64,000 nucleotides of DNA from contig CM038046.1 of assembly GCA_021397845.1 (NCBI GenBank), positions 68,280,021 through 68,344,020 of the forward strand, in the 5' to 3' direction. Every line of letters starts with the position of its first letter. The first letter of the stretch is position 1. The position numbers and the translations under genes were made by a program. The notes under the pieces were generated by a model. The model saw nothing but the letters and a program-made list of their open reading frames with translations, had not been told where the DNA came from and did no database searches. This document shows, one piece after another, positions 35,049 through 47,203 of the stretch. This DNA is from Areca catechu. Its lineage: Eukaryota; Streptophyta; Magnoliopsida; Arecales; Arecaceae.

Positions 35049-35262
35049 TCAAAAAAATGGGATTACCATGAAAAAACATCGAAGGGGCGCGACTCTTCTC
35101 TTCTGCGTGCGCCCTTCTGTGTTTTTCGTGACTCTTTCTTGCGTCTTCCCATCCCAAAGGCCGTGAGATTAATTCAAGGGCCGTGAGATGAAGGGAAAGG
35201 ACGTGAGAAGGGAGAGAGGGGCATGAGAGGGTGATTACAGATGGGTAGGTGCATCTCTGTCG

Positions 35263-35273
35263 CCTATTTAAGG
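35263..35273 (+). promoter_or_regulatory. TATA-like box of element G 5' LTR
   Basis: CCTATTTAAGG is itself an inverted repeat (CCT/AGG) around ATTTA. The 3' LTR copy is at 42751-42761. Confidence 0.55.
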
Positions 35274-35510
35274 AGAAGACTTTACCATAAAAAAAATATA
35301 TGAATGAAAAAAAACTATTCCAGATTTTTCTACAGCGAAGCCTTGCTTCTATTTTCCCTCTCCCTCTCCAGAAGATTGTTTCCCCCTCCTCTCTTTCCTC
35401 TTTGATTCCTTTACAGAGCCTTGGCTCTGTCGAATCTCAGAACAGAAGGAGAGTCAGAGAGAAACTCTCCGACGGTAAAGGAAGAAGGCGCCTCTCCTTT
35501 CTTTCTTACA

Positions 35511-35605
35511 TTAAGACAATCTTGTCTTAATTTTCTTCTCCCTCCAAGACAAGCCTTGTCTCATTTTAGGACAAGGGCTTATTCTTAAGACAAGAGTGTC
35601 TTAAG
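35511..35605 (+). repeat. Three hairpins built on AAGACA/TGTCTT in G LTR
   Basis: TTAAGACAA/TTGTCTTAA (35511-35519 and 35522-35530), AGACAAG/CTTGTCT (35547-35553 and 35555-35561), and CTTAAGACA/TGTCTTAAG (35584-35592 and 35597-35605). All are perfect arms downstream of the TATA-like box, so probably in the RNA. The 3' LTR copy of the first is at 42999. Confidence 0.75.
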
Positions 35606-36013
35606 GGGCCAAAGTTGCTAGAAGACAAGGAGAAGGGTAAGAGAGAAGGTTTAGTCCCAGTTTGGCTAGAGGAGTCCTAGCCAATAGCCCATATATCAAG
35701 TTCTTGGGGTAGAACTTGATTGGAAGGAACCCAATTAAGGAGTCAGTGTCTTGATCATCTGCCCGTGTGGATCACCATCGGAGGGCGGACAAGTGGATGC
35801 CTGGTGTGTTCAAGAGGCTGCTCAATTTGGAGTTCATTTCTGCATCAGACTGGTAATAGCAATCTGAGGTTAGTATTTAAACAATGTTTAAATTTGGACA
35901 TGCATGTAGTCATAGTTTTTAATTGCTAATAAGGAGATTTGGGATTAGGGTTCGGACCTGGTTTCATAAATTTTTGAAATCCACGCTTCCGCACTGGTTA
36001 CCGAACCCAACAG

Positions 36014-36026
36014 TGGTATCAGAGCC
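36014..36026 (+). promoter_or_regulatory. Element G primer-binding site
   Basis: TGGTATCAGAGCC, initiator-Met tRNA type, one base after the LTR end. Confidence 0.92.
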
Positions 36027-37167
36027 TCCTTATTAGGATTAAAACTTATGCAGTTCAATTCATGATGTAGTATCATGTTAAAGTTTTTATATTGATGCAC
36101 AATGCATGACTTTGATTGAACATGAGTTTGATGATTGCCACCAGTTAGGGTTTTCCACAGAAACCCTAATTGTCTTAGAGATATGATTAGCCCTGGAGCC
36201 ATCATACTGAAATAAGGTTGCCCTGGCATAATGGTGTATCCATTATGTGGTAAATGGTTGTCCTAGTATGATGGCACACATTTCACATATTTGCTTAGTT
36301 TAAAGCATGTATTAATATATGTGATAGCTTTTAATTGAATGTGCTGGCATTGCATAAATCCCTTTTAAAATTATATTAAGTGGTAGTATAGTTAACCGAT
36401 AAGCATTATTAGTCATGATGGATAATTAGTCATTTCGGTGTCTAGAAAGGTGGTTCTGGGAAGGTAAAGGGAATCGTGGTTTTTAATTGGTTCCGTTGAC
36501 TGACCTGGCCAATTTTAAATTGGTGTCTAGGAAAGCAACGGGGGGACCCCCACATCTCTTCCACTAGCCTGGCCGATCTGATTGATTTAATTCTTGACTA
36601 ACATGCTTGGTGTTAAAATACTATTATTGGCCTTCCTTCATGATAGGTCATTATTGTGTTACGATCTTTACTAGGTTTGTTGTGTACACACAAGACCTAA
36701 TATGGTGACTAACACAATTTTTGGTCTAATACAATTATTTGTTTATGGCATGATTTAATGTAATATTTTGTTGTGTACACACAAGGGTATTACTATTAAA
36801 GTCATGACTATATGGCTATGAAGGGTCTTACTTAACTAAAATATTATAGTTTGTTATGTATACACAAGGCTATTAATATTTTAGAGGCCGGGATAAGTTG
36901 AGAATTGTACGGGTTACAATTGGAAAGAGTTTTCCTACCTATGAACTTATATAAGATTTGTTGTGTACACACAAGGTCCTTTATAAGGGATTGGGATCTC
37001 AACCCCACTAAGAAAAACTAATTAGGGTTTTCTCGATCATCATATAGAGGGTTATGATGCTCGATAAAATAGTGGGAGACATAATTAAATTAAAGTCCTA
37101 ATTTAATTATGTATTGTCATTTCATGGTTGTTTGCTTATGTATTGTTCTTTGTTTAAATGTAGATAA
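36027..37167 (+). other. Element G untranslated leader
   Basis: Non-coding and AT-rich. It contains a gypsy-like leader module at about 36503-36580 (CCTGGCCAATTTTAAATTGG, GTGTCTAGG, a second CCTGGCC) and four copies of a TTGTTGTGTACACACAAG-type repeat. Confidence 0.75.
36677..36975 (+). repeat. Four dispersed copies of a palindromic TGTGTACACA repeat
   Basis: The core TGTGTACACA is at 36681-36690, 36772-36781 and 36962-36971, with a variant TATGTATACACA near 36855. Each is preceded by TTTGT or TTTGTT and followed by CAAG. Spacing is about 84-107 bases. Confidence 0.8.
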
Positions 37168-40100
37168 ATGGCCTCTTCACTCTCACTCCGTAGTATTTTA
37201 GATGCCAACAAATTGACTGGGCCTAATTATGTTGATTGGCTGAGAAATTTAAAAATAGTACTCAGTCAAGAAAGAATTTTCTATATTCTTGATACCCCAA
37301 TTTTGGAACCACCAAGGGAAGATGCCTCGCAAGAGGAGAAGACCACATATAATATGTGGCAAAATGACTCACTTACTGTCAAGTGTGTTATGCTTGCCTC
37401 TATGACTAATGAGTTGCAGAGGCAGCATGATAGCATGGATACTAACTCCATACTGCTCAATTTAAAAGAGCTTTATGGAGAACACAGTAGAACTGCTAGA
37501 TATGAAATATCTAAGCAGTTGTTCCGTGCAAGGATGACAGAAGGTACATCAGTACAAGACCATGTATTAAAGGTAATTGATATAATCACTCGATTAGGTC
37601 AATTAGGTTTTGTAATGGATGGGGAGTTGAATCAAGACTTGATCTTGCAATCACTCCCAGAGTCATTTTCACAGTTTGTTCTTAATTACCATATGAACAA
37701 ACTTAATTCTTCCTTGCATGAGCTGTTGAATATGTTGAAGACAGCAGAGAGCCATGTAAAGAAAAATAAGGCTCCAGTTCTTCTTGTGGATAAGAAGAAG
37801 ACAGGCAAAAAGGGTTCCAGTAAGAGGATGAATCCCAAAGGGGGCATTAAGAAGAAGAAAGGAAAGAAGGCCTCCGGACAGATGACCTGCTTTCATTGTG
37901 GCAAGCTGGGTCATTGGAAAAGGAACTGCAAGGTTTACCTTGCAAGTGTGAAGCCTGGTGCATCAGAGGCACCAAAAGGTATGAAAGAAATTCATACTAT
38001 TTTGTCATTGGATTCTTCCATTTCAAATACTTGGGTGTTGGATACCGCCTGTGGTCATAACATCTGCAAATCATTGCAGGGACTTCAGGAGCTTAAAGTA
38101 TTGAAGGAAGGTAACTTTGAGCTCTACGGTGCTGGAGGGGACCCCATCCAAGCAGAAGCTGTAGGGACTTATATCTTGAAGTTACCTTCAGGGAAGATCT
38201 TGGAGCTAAGGAATTGTTACTATATGCCAAAAATTATTAGAAATATCATATCTGTACCCTTGTTACTTAAACAAGGATATACTATGAATGTAATGAGCAG
38301 TGGCTGCTCAATTTCTTTATCTAATGAAATTATATGTTATGGCATATTCTGCAATGGTCTATTAACTCTTTCCACTAATGACAATATTTTTCATGTTTCT
38401 AACAAACGAAAAAGAGATGATGTAAACAATACCTTACTTTGGCATTGTCGACTTGGACATATTAGTGAGACTAGGATTAACAAGTTATACAAAGAAAATT
38501 TCTTTGATCCTTATGACTATGAGTCATTAGGAACTTGTGAATCATGTCTCATGGGTAAGATGACCAAGACTCCATTTGGTGGACATGGAGAAAGGACAAA
38601 AGAATTATTGGGACTCATACACACAGATGTATGTGGGCCTATGACAACTCAAGCCTATGGTGGATACTCATACTTCATCACATTTACTGATGATTTTTCA
38701 AGGTATGGATTTGTGTATCTAATGAAACATAAGTCCGAGGCTTTTGAAAAATTTTTAGAGTATCAAAGTATGGTAGAGAAACAGACAGGAAAAAGTATAA
38801 AGATCCTCCGATCAGATAGAGGAGGTGAGTACTTATCCACTGAGTTTCTTGATCACCTTAAAGATATGGGGATCATCTCTGAATGGACTCCTCCTTACAC
38901 ACCACAATTAAATGATGTTGCTGAAAGGAGGAATCGTACTTTATTGGATATGGTACGGTCCATGATGTGCTTCACGGAGTTACCTTTTTCTTTCTGGGGA
39001 TATGCTTTGGAAACAGCAACTTATATCTTGAATAGAGTACCATCTAAAACTGTCTCTAGCACTCCATATGAATTATGGAGAGGTAAGAAGCCCAATCTTA
39101 AGTATATTAAGATATGGGGATGTCCAGCCTATGTAAAAAGAAATTTTGGACATAAACTAGATGCTAGAGCAGACAAATGTCTATTTATGGGATATCCTAG
39201 AGATAGTATAGGATATCTGTTCTACCACCCTACTGAACAAAAGGTTTTGGTCAGTAGGCATGCCACTTTTATGGAAAAAGAATTCATCCTACAAAAGGGC
39301 ACTGGTAGAAATATCGAACTTAATGAAATTCAACAAATAGACACTTCTCAGTCAAATAACAACATAGTTAATATAGAACCTGAACACACTCCTATCCGTA
39401 GGTCTGATAGGGTGCGACAGGCACCTGAGAGGTATGGGTTCATAATTGAAAATAATGAAGCCCAAATCATTCAAAATGATGAGCCTCTAACCTATACGGA
39501 AGCAGTCATGAGTAGAGACTCAGACAGATGGCTGGAAGCCATGAGATCCGAGATGGACTCCATGTATGTCAACCAAGTATGGTCTTTGGTTGATGCACCA
39601 GAGGGTATTAACCCTATTGGGTGTAAATGGGTCTATAAAAAGAAGATTGGGGCAGATGGCCAAGTTGAAACTTATAAAGCCAGATTGGTGGCTAAGGGTT
39701 TCAGACAAAAACAGGGAATAGATTATGATGAAACATTTTCCCCTGTTGCCATGCTCAAATCTATTCGGATTATGCTTGCTATAGCAGCATACCATGATTA
39801 TGAGATCTGGCAAATGGATGTAAAAACTGCATTCCTCAATGGTTTCCTTGAGGAAGAGGTTTATATGTCACAGCCAGAAGGTTTTGTCTTGGAGACTAAA
39901 CCTAATCAGGTATGTAGGCTAAAGAAATCCATTTATGGATTAAAGCAAGCATCCAGGAGTTGGAACATCCGATTTGATAAAATAGTCAAAGAATTTGATT
40001 TTTTCAAAAATGAGGATGAACCTTGTGTGTACAAGAAGACTAGTGGGAGTGCCATAGTTTTCTTAGTTCTATATGTTGATGATATACTTCTTATTGGGAA

Positions 40101-40998
40101 TGATATCCCAATGTTATAATCAGTCAAAGTGTGGTTATCGAAACAGTTTTCCATGAAAGACTTGGGAGAAGCATCCTATATACTGGGTATAAAGATCTAT
40201 AGAGAAAGATCAAGAAGGATGCTAGGCTTATCCCAGTCTAGGTACATTGACCAGGTGCTAAAGAGATTTAGCATGGAGGAAAGTAAAAGAGGTTACTTAC
40301 CTATTGGTCATGGCATACGTCTTTCTAAGAGGATGTCTCCTAAGACACCTGAAGAAAGAAATAAAATGAGTTCTATACCTTATGCTTCGGCTATAGGGTC
40401 GATTATGTATGCTATGTTATGTACCAGGCCTGATGTGGCATATGCCTTGGGTGTAGCTAGTAGATTTCAGGCTGATCCAGGAGAGGATCACTGGAAGGCT
40501 GTGAAAAATATTCTTAAGTACCTGAGAAGGACTAGGGATATTTTTCTTATATACGGAGGGTCTGATCTTAAACTAGAAGCCTATTCAGACTCTAGTTTTC
40601 AATCAGACCCAGATGATAGTAAATCCATTTCAGGGTATGTCTTTACCTTGAATGGTGGAGCAGTAAGTTGGAAGAGCACTAAACAGCAGACTGTAGCTGA
40701 CTCAACTACCGAGGCAGAGTACATAGCTGTCAGTGAAGCCGCCAAGGAAGCTGTCTGGATGAAGAAATTCATCACAGAGTTGGGAGTAGTTCTTGAGATT
40801 GAGAGCCCGGTGCCACTCTATTGTGATAACACTGGAGCAGTTGCTCAAGCTAAGGAACCGATAGCCCATCACAAGTCCAAGCATATTCTGAGACGCTTCC
40901 ATCTTGTCCGAGAGATAATCGATAGACAAGAAGTCTGCATCAATAGAGTGGATACAAAGAACAACATAGCAGACCCGTTCACTAAGGCTCTACCATAG
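37168..40998 (+). pseudogene. gag-pol: Element G gag-pol polyprotein (one in-frame stop)
   Basis: One frame of 1276 codons plus the terminator. The start ATG at 37168 gives MASSLSLRSILDANKLTGPNY. Gag has a UBN2-like region and a perfect zinc knuckle, CFHCGKLGHWKRNC (codons 241-254). The protease has VLDTA with catalytic Asp at codon 292. A GAG-pre-integrase region holds WHCRLGH (about 424-480). Integrase has Asp487, Asp550 and Glu586, a correct D-D35-E spacing. RT starts about codon 802 with YVDD at 969-972. RNase H has Asp1141, Glu1182 or Glu1184, and Asp1220. The only defect seen is TAA at 40117-40119 (codon 984), just after YVDD. One C-to-T change could have produced it. Without readthrough the product would lack the RT end and RNase H. 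Confidence 0.95.
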
Positions 40999-41060
40999 CG
41001 GGAGTTTGATCGCCACCTCGATAGTATGGGGTTAAAGAATAAGAGCGATTGGCTTTAGTG

Positions 41061-41072
41061 CAAGTGGGAGAT
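41061..41072 (+). promoter_or_regulatory. Element G polypurine tract
   Basis: CAAGTGGGAGAT directly precedes the 3' LTR. This is the usual plus-strand primer location in copia elements. Confidence 0.8.
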
Positions 41073-43500
41073 TGAAAGGATTATGCCCTATAAGCCAATA
41101 TTTGTATCTCCCAGACCATTGTAAATTGACAAGTTAATAAAGGCAATATTTTTTTCATCATTCGCTGTGTCATTATATGATGAACCCCATAGATTAGGGC
41201 TATGGTCCTAGGGCTATGATGAGATCATACCAGTGAGATCTAAGGCCCTAAAACCCTAATCTAGAATATTCCTAGTCATAGGAACCCTGAGTTGGGGATC
41301 AGGGTTTTCGGTTAGACTGGCACATCCTATGTATGCTGAAAAGGGTGACTGCTCTCACAGTCACTTGTGTGGGACACTAATACAAGGATGTGGGTGCTCA
41401 TTAGCGAATGAGTTCACTGAATAGATCCAGTTTGAGAACATCTAATGGAGCCTTAGCTGCATGTCAATAGATGTTTCTCATAGTGGGAGTTGTACAAGTA
41501 GTCCTATGATCTGAGACTGCCATAATACCTTATGTACATGAACCCATGCTTTGGTTCAATCTCAATCATGACACTGGGTCATGCATGAGGTTGATGCTGG
41601 GTATGGTGAATTGTATATGAAGGTAATGAGTAGGTCAACAAGGAATTGATCACTCCTAGTAGGAGGAGATTGCATCCAGCCAAATTAGGTTAGATGATGA
41701 TTCAGGAAATCTTTGATCAAAGTACAGATATTAGAAATGATTTCTAATATCGAATTAATTGAATCATTAGTGTATGACTGAGCTGGGAATGAGTATAAGC
41801 TGGTTTTGACATGTTTCCATATCCATAGTTATACTCGGGATGCAAGATGATTGAAGGATCGAATTGTACGGGAACTTTCCACTGAAGGGTAGTTTTGGAA
41901 TTTCACCAGAATTTCCATATCTTCCGGGTAGACATGACACGTTGCTAGACGTCAATCTTGTCTTGTGGGTTGATCAAATTAAATGGTTTAATTGGATCAC
42001 TAATTAGGAGGAGTCCTAATTGACTAACTCGAGTTAGCTCGATTTGACCTAAATCGATTAGAATGAGTTCTGATCAAATTAGGTCAACTTGCACTCGGAC
42101 CCACTGCTGGCTAGGTATGGAACCCAATGGGTCACACACTTAGGATAGATAATCAAGGATTTAATTTGGAATTAAATCTCGTTTGCAGATGAACACACTA
42201 GCATGTGTTGCAAACCATGGCTTCTACTTGAATCGGATTCGAGTTAGGGTTCCGATTTGGTCTTTTTTAGATCCAAATTCATTCCGGTTTGAATCTAATT
42301 GAAGATTCAAGACATTGGGCTAATAGTAGGCTAGAAGTTGGGCTAACCTAAGAGGCTAAACCCCTTTCCCACATCACCTATACCCCTTCCCCTCTCTTCC
42401 CACGCGCGCGCGCAAGGAGAAGAGTCCACGCGCGCGTGGACTCTCTCCAAGGAGCGTTTTTGCGTGAGAAAAGAAAAGGAGATCGGCGTTTTGGCTGAAG
42501 GGGGCGTGGAAGAGAGTCCACCTAGGCGTGGACTCTTCAAAAAAATGGGATTACCATGAAAAAACACCGATGGGGTGCGACTCTTCTCTTCTGCGCGCGC
42601 CCTTCTGTGTTTTTCGCGACTCTTTATTGCGTCTTCCCATCCCAAAGGCCGTGAGATTAATTCAAGGGCCGTGAGATGAAGGGAAAGGACGTGAGAAGGG
42701 AGAGAGGGGTGTGAGAGGGTGATTACAGATGGGTAGGCGCCTCTCTGTCGCCTATTTAAGGAGAAGACTTCACCATAAAAAAAATATATGAATGAAGAAA
42801 AACTATTCCAGATTTTTCTACAGCGAAGCCTTGCTTCTATTTTCCCTCTCCCTCTCCAGAAGATTGTTTCCCCCTCCTCTCTTTCCTCTTTGATTCCTTT
42901 ATAGAGCCTTGGCTCTGTCGAATCTCAGAACAGAAGGAGAGTCAGAGAGAAACTCTCCGACGGTAAAGGAAGAAGGCGCCTCTCCTTTCTTTCTTACATT
43001 AAGACAATCTTGTCTTAATTTTCTTCTCCCTCCAAGACAAGCCTTGTCTCATTTTAGGACAAGGGCTTATTCTTAAGACAAGAGTGTCTTAAGGGGCCAA
43101 AGTTGCTAGAAGACAAGGAGAAGGGTAAGAGAGAAGGTTTAGTCCCAGTTTGGCTAGAGGAGTCCTAGCCAATAGCCCATATATCAAGTTCTTGGGGTAG
43201 AACTTGATTGGAAGGAACCCAATTAAGGAGTCAGTGTCTTGATCATCTGCCTGTGTGGATCACCATCGGAGGGCGGACAAGTGGACGCCTGGTGTGTTCA
43301 AGAGGCTGCTCAATTTGGAGTTCATTTCTGCATCAGATTGGTAATAGCAATCTGAGGTTAGTATTTAAACAATGTTTAAATTTGGACATGCATGTAGTCA
43401 TAGTTTTTAATTGCTAATAAGGAGATTTGGGATTAGGGTTCGGACCTGGTTTCATAAATTTTTGAAATCCACGCTTCCGCACTGGTTACCGAACCCAACA
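41073..43500 (+). repeat. Element G 3' LTR
   Basis: 2428 bases, the same length as the 5' LTR with scattered substitutions only (for example near 41217, 41588 and 41620). Confidence 0.93.
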
Positions 43501-43505
43501 GGTCC

Positions 43506-44475
43506 TAGGGGTTGGATTCGAGCTGGATCTTGGTCTATTGGTTGTACCAGGGACTGAACTAGGTCGACTAACAGGAGGATTAAACCTAATGGGCTCAGGT
43601 CGCCTAAATGTAACTCTCCTTTGAAACCTCTCATAGTCCATGGCAACTTGGTATGCCTGATCTAAATCATGGACTTCTCTTAAAAACAGTTCCCCTTTTA
43701 TATCTTCATTCAATCCTGATCTAAACCTCGACAATGTGGCTGCCTCAGACTCGACTACGTTGCATCGCATTACAAACTCATCAAATTTAGCAACGTACTC
43801 AGAAACGGTCTTATTTCCTTGTGTCAATCGTTGCCACTGATCTAACAACCTTTGCTGATAAGACATAGACAAATATTTCTCTCTAAGCTTTCTCTTCATG
43901 TCTCTCCAGGTCACTATAGGTAAGTCTCCCCTCTTCCTAGCTATGCGTTCGACATTTCCCCAATACAACCTAGCCTGACGGACTAGTCTGATTTTGGCAA
44001 ACTTGAATCTTCTCTCTTCAGACATATCATACCAGTCAAAATATTGGTCCATGTCAGCCTCCCAGTCTATGTACATCTTAGGATCTAGGCTTCCCTCAAA
44101 GGTTGGTGCATCTAGATGTATATTCCTTAAGGCCCGATCATCCTGATCAAAAGTATCATGGCGAGGTCTTCTAGGATTTGGCTCCGGAGTGTGATCAGTA
44201 TAATCCTGATGTGGCCTTCTATGAATTGGATCAGGTGTATGTTCCTGTCGTTGGGCTCTAGGGCGAACTGAAGGTAATCTGGGTGAAGGTGGTTCAGTTG
44301 GGGTCAACCTAGATTCCTCTAGGGTTCCTATCCTTTCCTCGAACTGGTCAAACCTAGCATCCAAACGGTCCATCTTCTCGATCATAGATCTCATAAGGCT
44401 TTCCATACTAGTATCCATGGATGAACTAGGTTGGGCTTGTGAAGGGTGGTAAGGTGTGCCTGACCTAGTTGTCAT
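43506..44475 (-). pseudogene. gag: Element F gag (N-terminal and core domain)
   Basis: The minus-strand ATG at 44473-44475 gives MTTRSGTPYHPSQ. A coiled-coil segment (MRSMIEKMDRLDARFDQFEERI) is followed by a Pro/Arg-rich stretch with HTPDP/HTPEP repeats. The Retrotrans_gag core runs from LRNIHLDAPTFEGSLDPKMYIDW to VHDLDQAYQVAMDYERFQRR. The frame is open from the ATG to the G insertion point with no stop, the best preserved gypsy gag here. It continues in the same frame beyond G at 33584 into the zinc knuckle and protease, which carry the defects. The label pseudogene reflects the split by G. Confidence 0.9.
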
Positions 44476-45793
44476 GCAAACAATTAGACTCAGACCCGAA
44501 CTACGAGTTTTCTAAACCGGTTAGTCCAAATAAACTGAGTTGACTAGATACAATCAAATCAACAGCTACTCTCTTCCACTGGCCAGTCAGGAGGTGGGTC
44601 TGTGGGAGGTTCCCCCAGCTTTCAATGGGTCCTAATTAAAAACCACAAGAACCGCTTAGGCTTGAGCCACTTAACCTCTATCCTTGACACCAACTTTCAA
44701 TAATAGATGAAGAAATGGGTTGCACAAGCTTTCCCAATTGAATTGAACTGGACCTAGAGTTCCAAGCTAGTTGCCTAATCAAGGTGGCAAGCTAGATTGT
44801 AGTAACTCTATACTTGGCCAGGTTTTAGAACAAGGGGAGTGTGAGATCCTGTCTCTGGCCTACCTAGGCCCGGTGGAATTGGCCCGATAGACGGATCAGC
44901 ACCCAAGCCCTTAGTCCCAATTCTAGACACCAAGTAATAGGGCACACACAAGACTAGTTGACACAATGAGTTGACAATAACCCGGGCTCGACCAAATTGA
45001 TGTCCCTAACCCACTAGGGCAATTAATGTCTAATCAATTTTAGTTAGGGATTGGATCGATATGCAATTTGGTGATTTTTGGGCTAGGGACAGGTGATGAA
45101 ATCCTGACCCTATGTCAATTTCATGCCCTTAATTTGATTTGTCATGAGATGCATGCAAATTTCAAATTTCAGGTGCAGAAGTAGTATGTTGCAGTTTAAA
45201 AGTGGTGTTGATAAGTGCAGAAAAAAATGTCAGAAAAATCTAAAAAAATCATAGAAAACTCCTAACTTCTAGATGACACACCAGATGAAATGAAAATTCA
45301 AAATAAAATCTATACTATTCTAGGCAGATTCTGAAATGAAGATAATGAAAAGGAACAGAATAGAACAGAAACCCTAATAACACTGATGGACTGCAGGAAT
45401 TTTCATTTTTTTTGTAAATTTTTTCTTAGATTTAAATTTTAAACGGTGATAAAAAAGTTAAAATGGAACAGGAAAAAAAATATTCCAATGAGGAATGTGA
45501 TACTTGCCTTTGGAGTTGCAGGCGGGTTACAGTCAGCCTACAGAAAATACAGCAAGCAGAAAAACAGAACGTGCCCAATGCAAAATTCACAAATGAAATC
45601 TAAGAAGTCCTTTGGCTTTCTTTTTCACGGGTCAATCACAATAGCACCACGACATGCCTTAGGAGATCCCCGTGGAATGGGAAGAGAGGGTGTTTAAACC
45701 CTACTTTCTCCTAAGACCGGACGGCCTGGTAACGCCCCCGATCCAAGTACTTCAAGGACTTAATGCTATGCAATCAGGAACTTATTCTACCAT
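44476..45793 (-). other. Element F untranslated leader
   Basis: Non-coding. The shared leader module lies at about 44815-44936 (reverse of TTGGTGTCTAGAATTGG ... GGGCCAATT ... CCTGGCC). A plus-strand 83-codon open frame at 45446-45697 has no recognisable content. Confidence 0.7.
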
Positions 45794-45805
45794 GCTCTGA
45801 TACCA
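45794..45805 (-). promoter_or_regulatory. Element F primer-binding site
   Basis: Plus-strand GCTCTGATACCA, the reverse of TGGTATCAGAGC, four bases from the LTR. Confidence 0.9.
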
Positions 45806-45809
45806 AGAA

Positions 45810-47198
45810 TGGTGGGGACATGCAAGTCGAGAATGCAACGATGTAACCCTAAAGGAGATTAGCATAGATTAACTTAGCAATTTTCTTATTTGCATATGAT
45901 TAGTTCAGCATATAATATCAAAGGAGGTCTAATGAAGAGAACTCGAACGATCAAACGTAAACCTAATTAATGAGACTATCAAAATAACAAAGAAATAGGA
46001 ATAAGATTCGAACCACACAAGTTAAGCTAGGCAAATTTAATATTTCAGACCTAATCGACACTAGAACATACCTGGCATTAATCTTTCAAGTAGATCAAGT
46101 TCACTCATGAAGAGACCTCCCAAATGACAAGACCATACTACAAATTGAGGGCGCTTCTTGTTTTCTGGATTGTGGCAAGTAATTCCTTCCTCTTGAATTC
46201 GGAATCCCGGAGAACCCTACACAAAGAAACCTCAAGATTAAGTACTTGGTAAAAATACGTTAGTCATGAAATGGAGAAACTAAAGAAGAGTCGAGGAAGC
46301 ATTGTTGAAGAATAATCTTGGCGCCATGGTAGATCACTTGAAATGAATTAGGCCGGCCTCCTTGTGATGGTCTTCTTGATCAACCTTGAACATTGAAGAG
46401 CTAGCTTGAGATTGGAGAAGAAGGAGAGTGTCTTTGGCGTTGGAGATGGAGGAGGAGAAATAGGGTTGGCGTGGGATAGGGAGAAGACTTTAAAACTACC
46501 ACTTAGGCACACAGAACTCACATAGAAGAAAATTTTTTAATTTTTCTTTTCCTTCCCCCCTTTACAAGAAGACTAAGAGTCTTTTATAGACTATTAAGCC
46601 ATTTTGAATTCAAACTACACCAAATATCATGGAGAAAAATTTGTGGAGAAAAATATGGGGCGTCCCATGAGTAGTGGAGGAAGTTGTGGAGGAGGTTGTA
46701 GCCAATTCAAATTCAAATTCCCCTTTTCTTCTCTTGGGTGGCAACCTTGGATGGTGAGGTGGCATGTGTGATGTGGCAGCAACCTTGGATAGTGAGGTGG
46801 TATGTGTGATGTGGCAGCAACCTTGGATGATGAGGTGGCATGTGTCATGTGGCATGTGGTCCCCACTTGAGGTGGCTTTGGTCTTGCTTTGGAGTATAAG
46901 TCTTGAGTCTTCTTTAGTCTTCAAATGTGGTTTGGTTTGATTCTTCATGGAGGTATGGTTTGATTCTTCATGGATTGGACTTGAATCATTTGGACCCAAC
47001 TCTCAAATACAAGATTAATCAGGCTGGACTAGTCCCAACATAAAATTGAAATGGACTCGAATTACATAATTATTTGGACTCAAAATTAAAGAAAGAAAGA
47101 AAAAAAATTACAGGACTTTCTTTTACTCATCCAACCAAAAGGACTCGGATTTGACTTGAATTGGTTGGAGTCTCTTCCTGATTCTGGTGCCCACACCA
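45810..47198 (-). repeat. Element F 5' LTR
   Basis: 1389 bases, TGGTGGGGACATGC to GTGCCCACACCA on the plus strand, adjoining the PBS on the left and the GTTTT duplication on the right. It carries the 38-bp triplicate at 46741-46854. Confidence 0.9.
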
Positions 47199-47203
47199 GT
47201 TTT

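Larger units (their letters stand above)
33585..36012 (+). repeat. Element G 5' LTR
   Basis: 2428 bases, long for a copia element. It contains a GC-rich promoter region with two palindromes (34933-34956 and 35025-35048), a TATA-like CCTATTTAAGG at 35263-35273, and a downstream cluster of AAGACA/TGTCTT hairpins (35511-35605). Open frames inside (34279-34467, 34855-35157, 35300-35530) recur in the 3' LTR and are not considered genes. Confidence 0.93.
33585..43500 (+). mobile_element. Element G: nearly intact Ty1/copia retrotransposon inside F
   Basis: LTRs 33585-36012 and 41073-43500 are both 2428 bases, beginning TGAAAGGATT and ending CCCAACA, with target duplication GGTCC at 33580-33584 and 43501-43505. 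The PBS is at 36014, the gag-pol frame at 37168-40998 and the PPT at 41061. The domain order protease, integrase, RT, RNase H is diagnostic of copia. Equal LTR lengths, few differences between them and the innermost nesting position suggest it is the youngest insertion here. Confidence 0.95.
28436..47198 (-). mobile_element. Element F: Ty3/gypsy retrotransposon inserted in array E unit 1
   Basis: LTRs at 28436-29824 and 45810-47198, both exactly 1389 bases, with target duplication GTTTT at 28431-28435 and 47199-47203. Removing F restores the unit 1 RNase H sequence. F itself is split by copia element G. Without G it measures about 8.84 kb. gag and pol share one reading frame: the G insertion plus its duplication is 9921 bases, a multiple of three. 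Confidence 0.93.

Noticed and set aside
35945..36229. 94-codon minus-strand frame across the G LTR/PBS junction
   Set aside because: It crosses the LTR boundary antisense to the element and has no support.
45446..45697. 83-codon plus-strand frame near the PBS of F
   Set aside because: It lies in the antisense direction of F's leader with no domain and no promoter seen.
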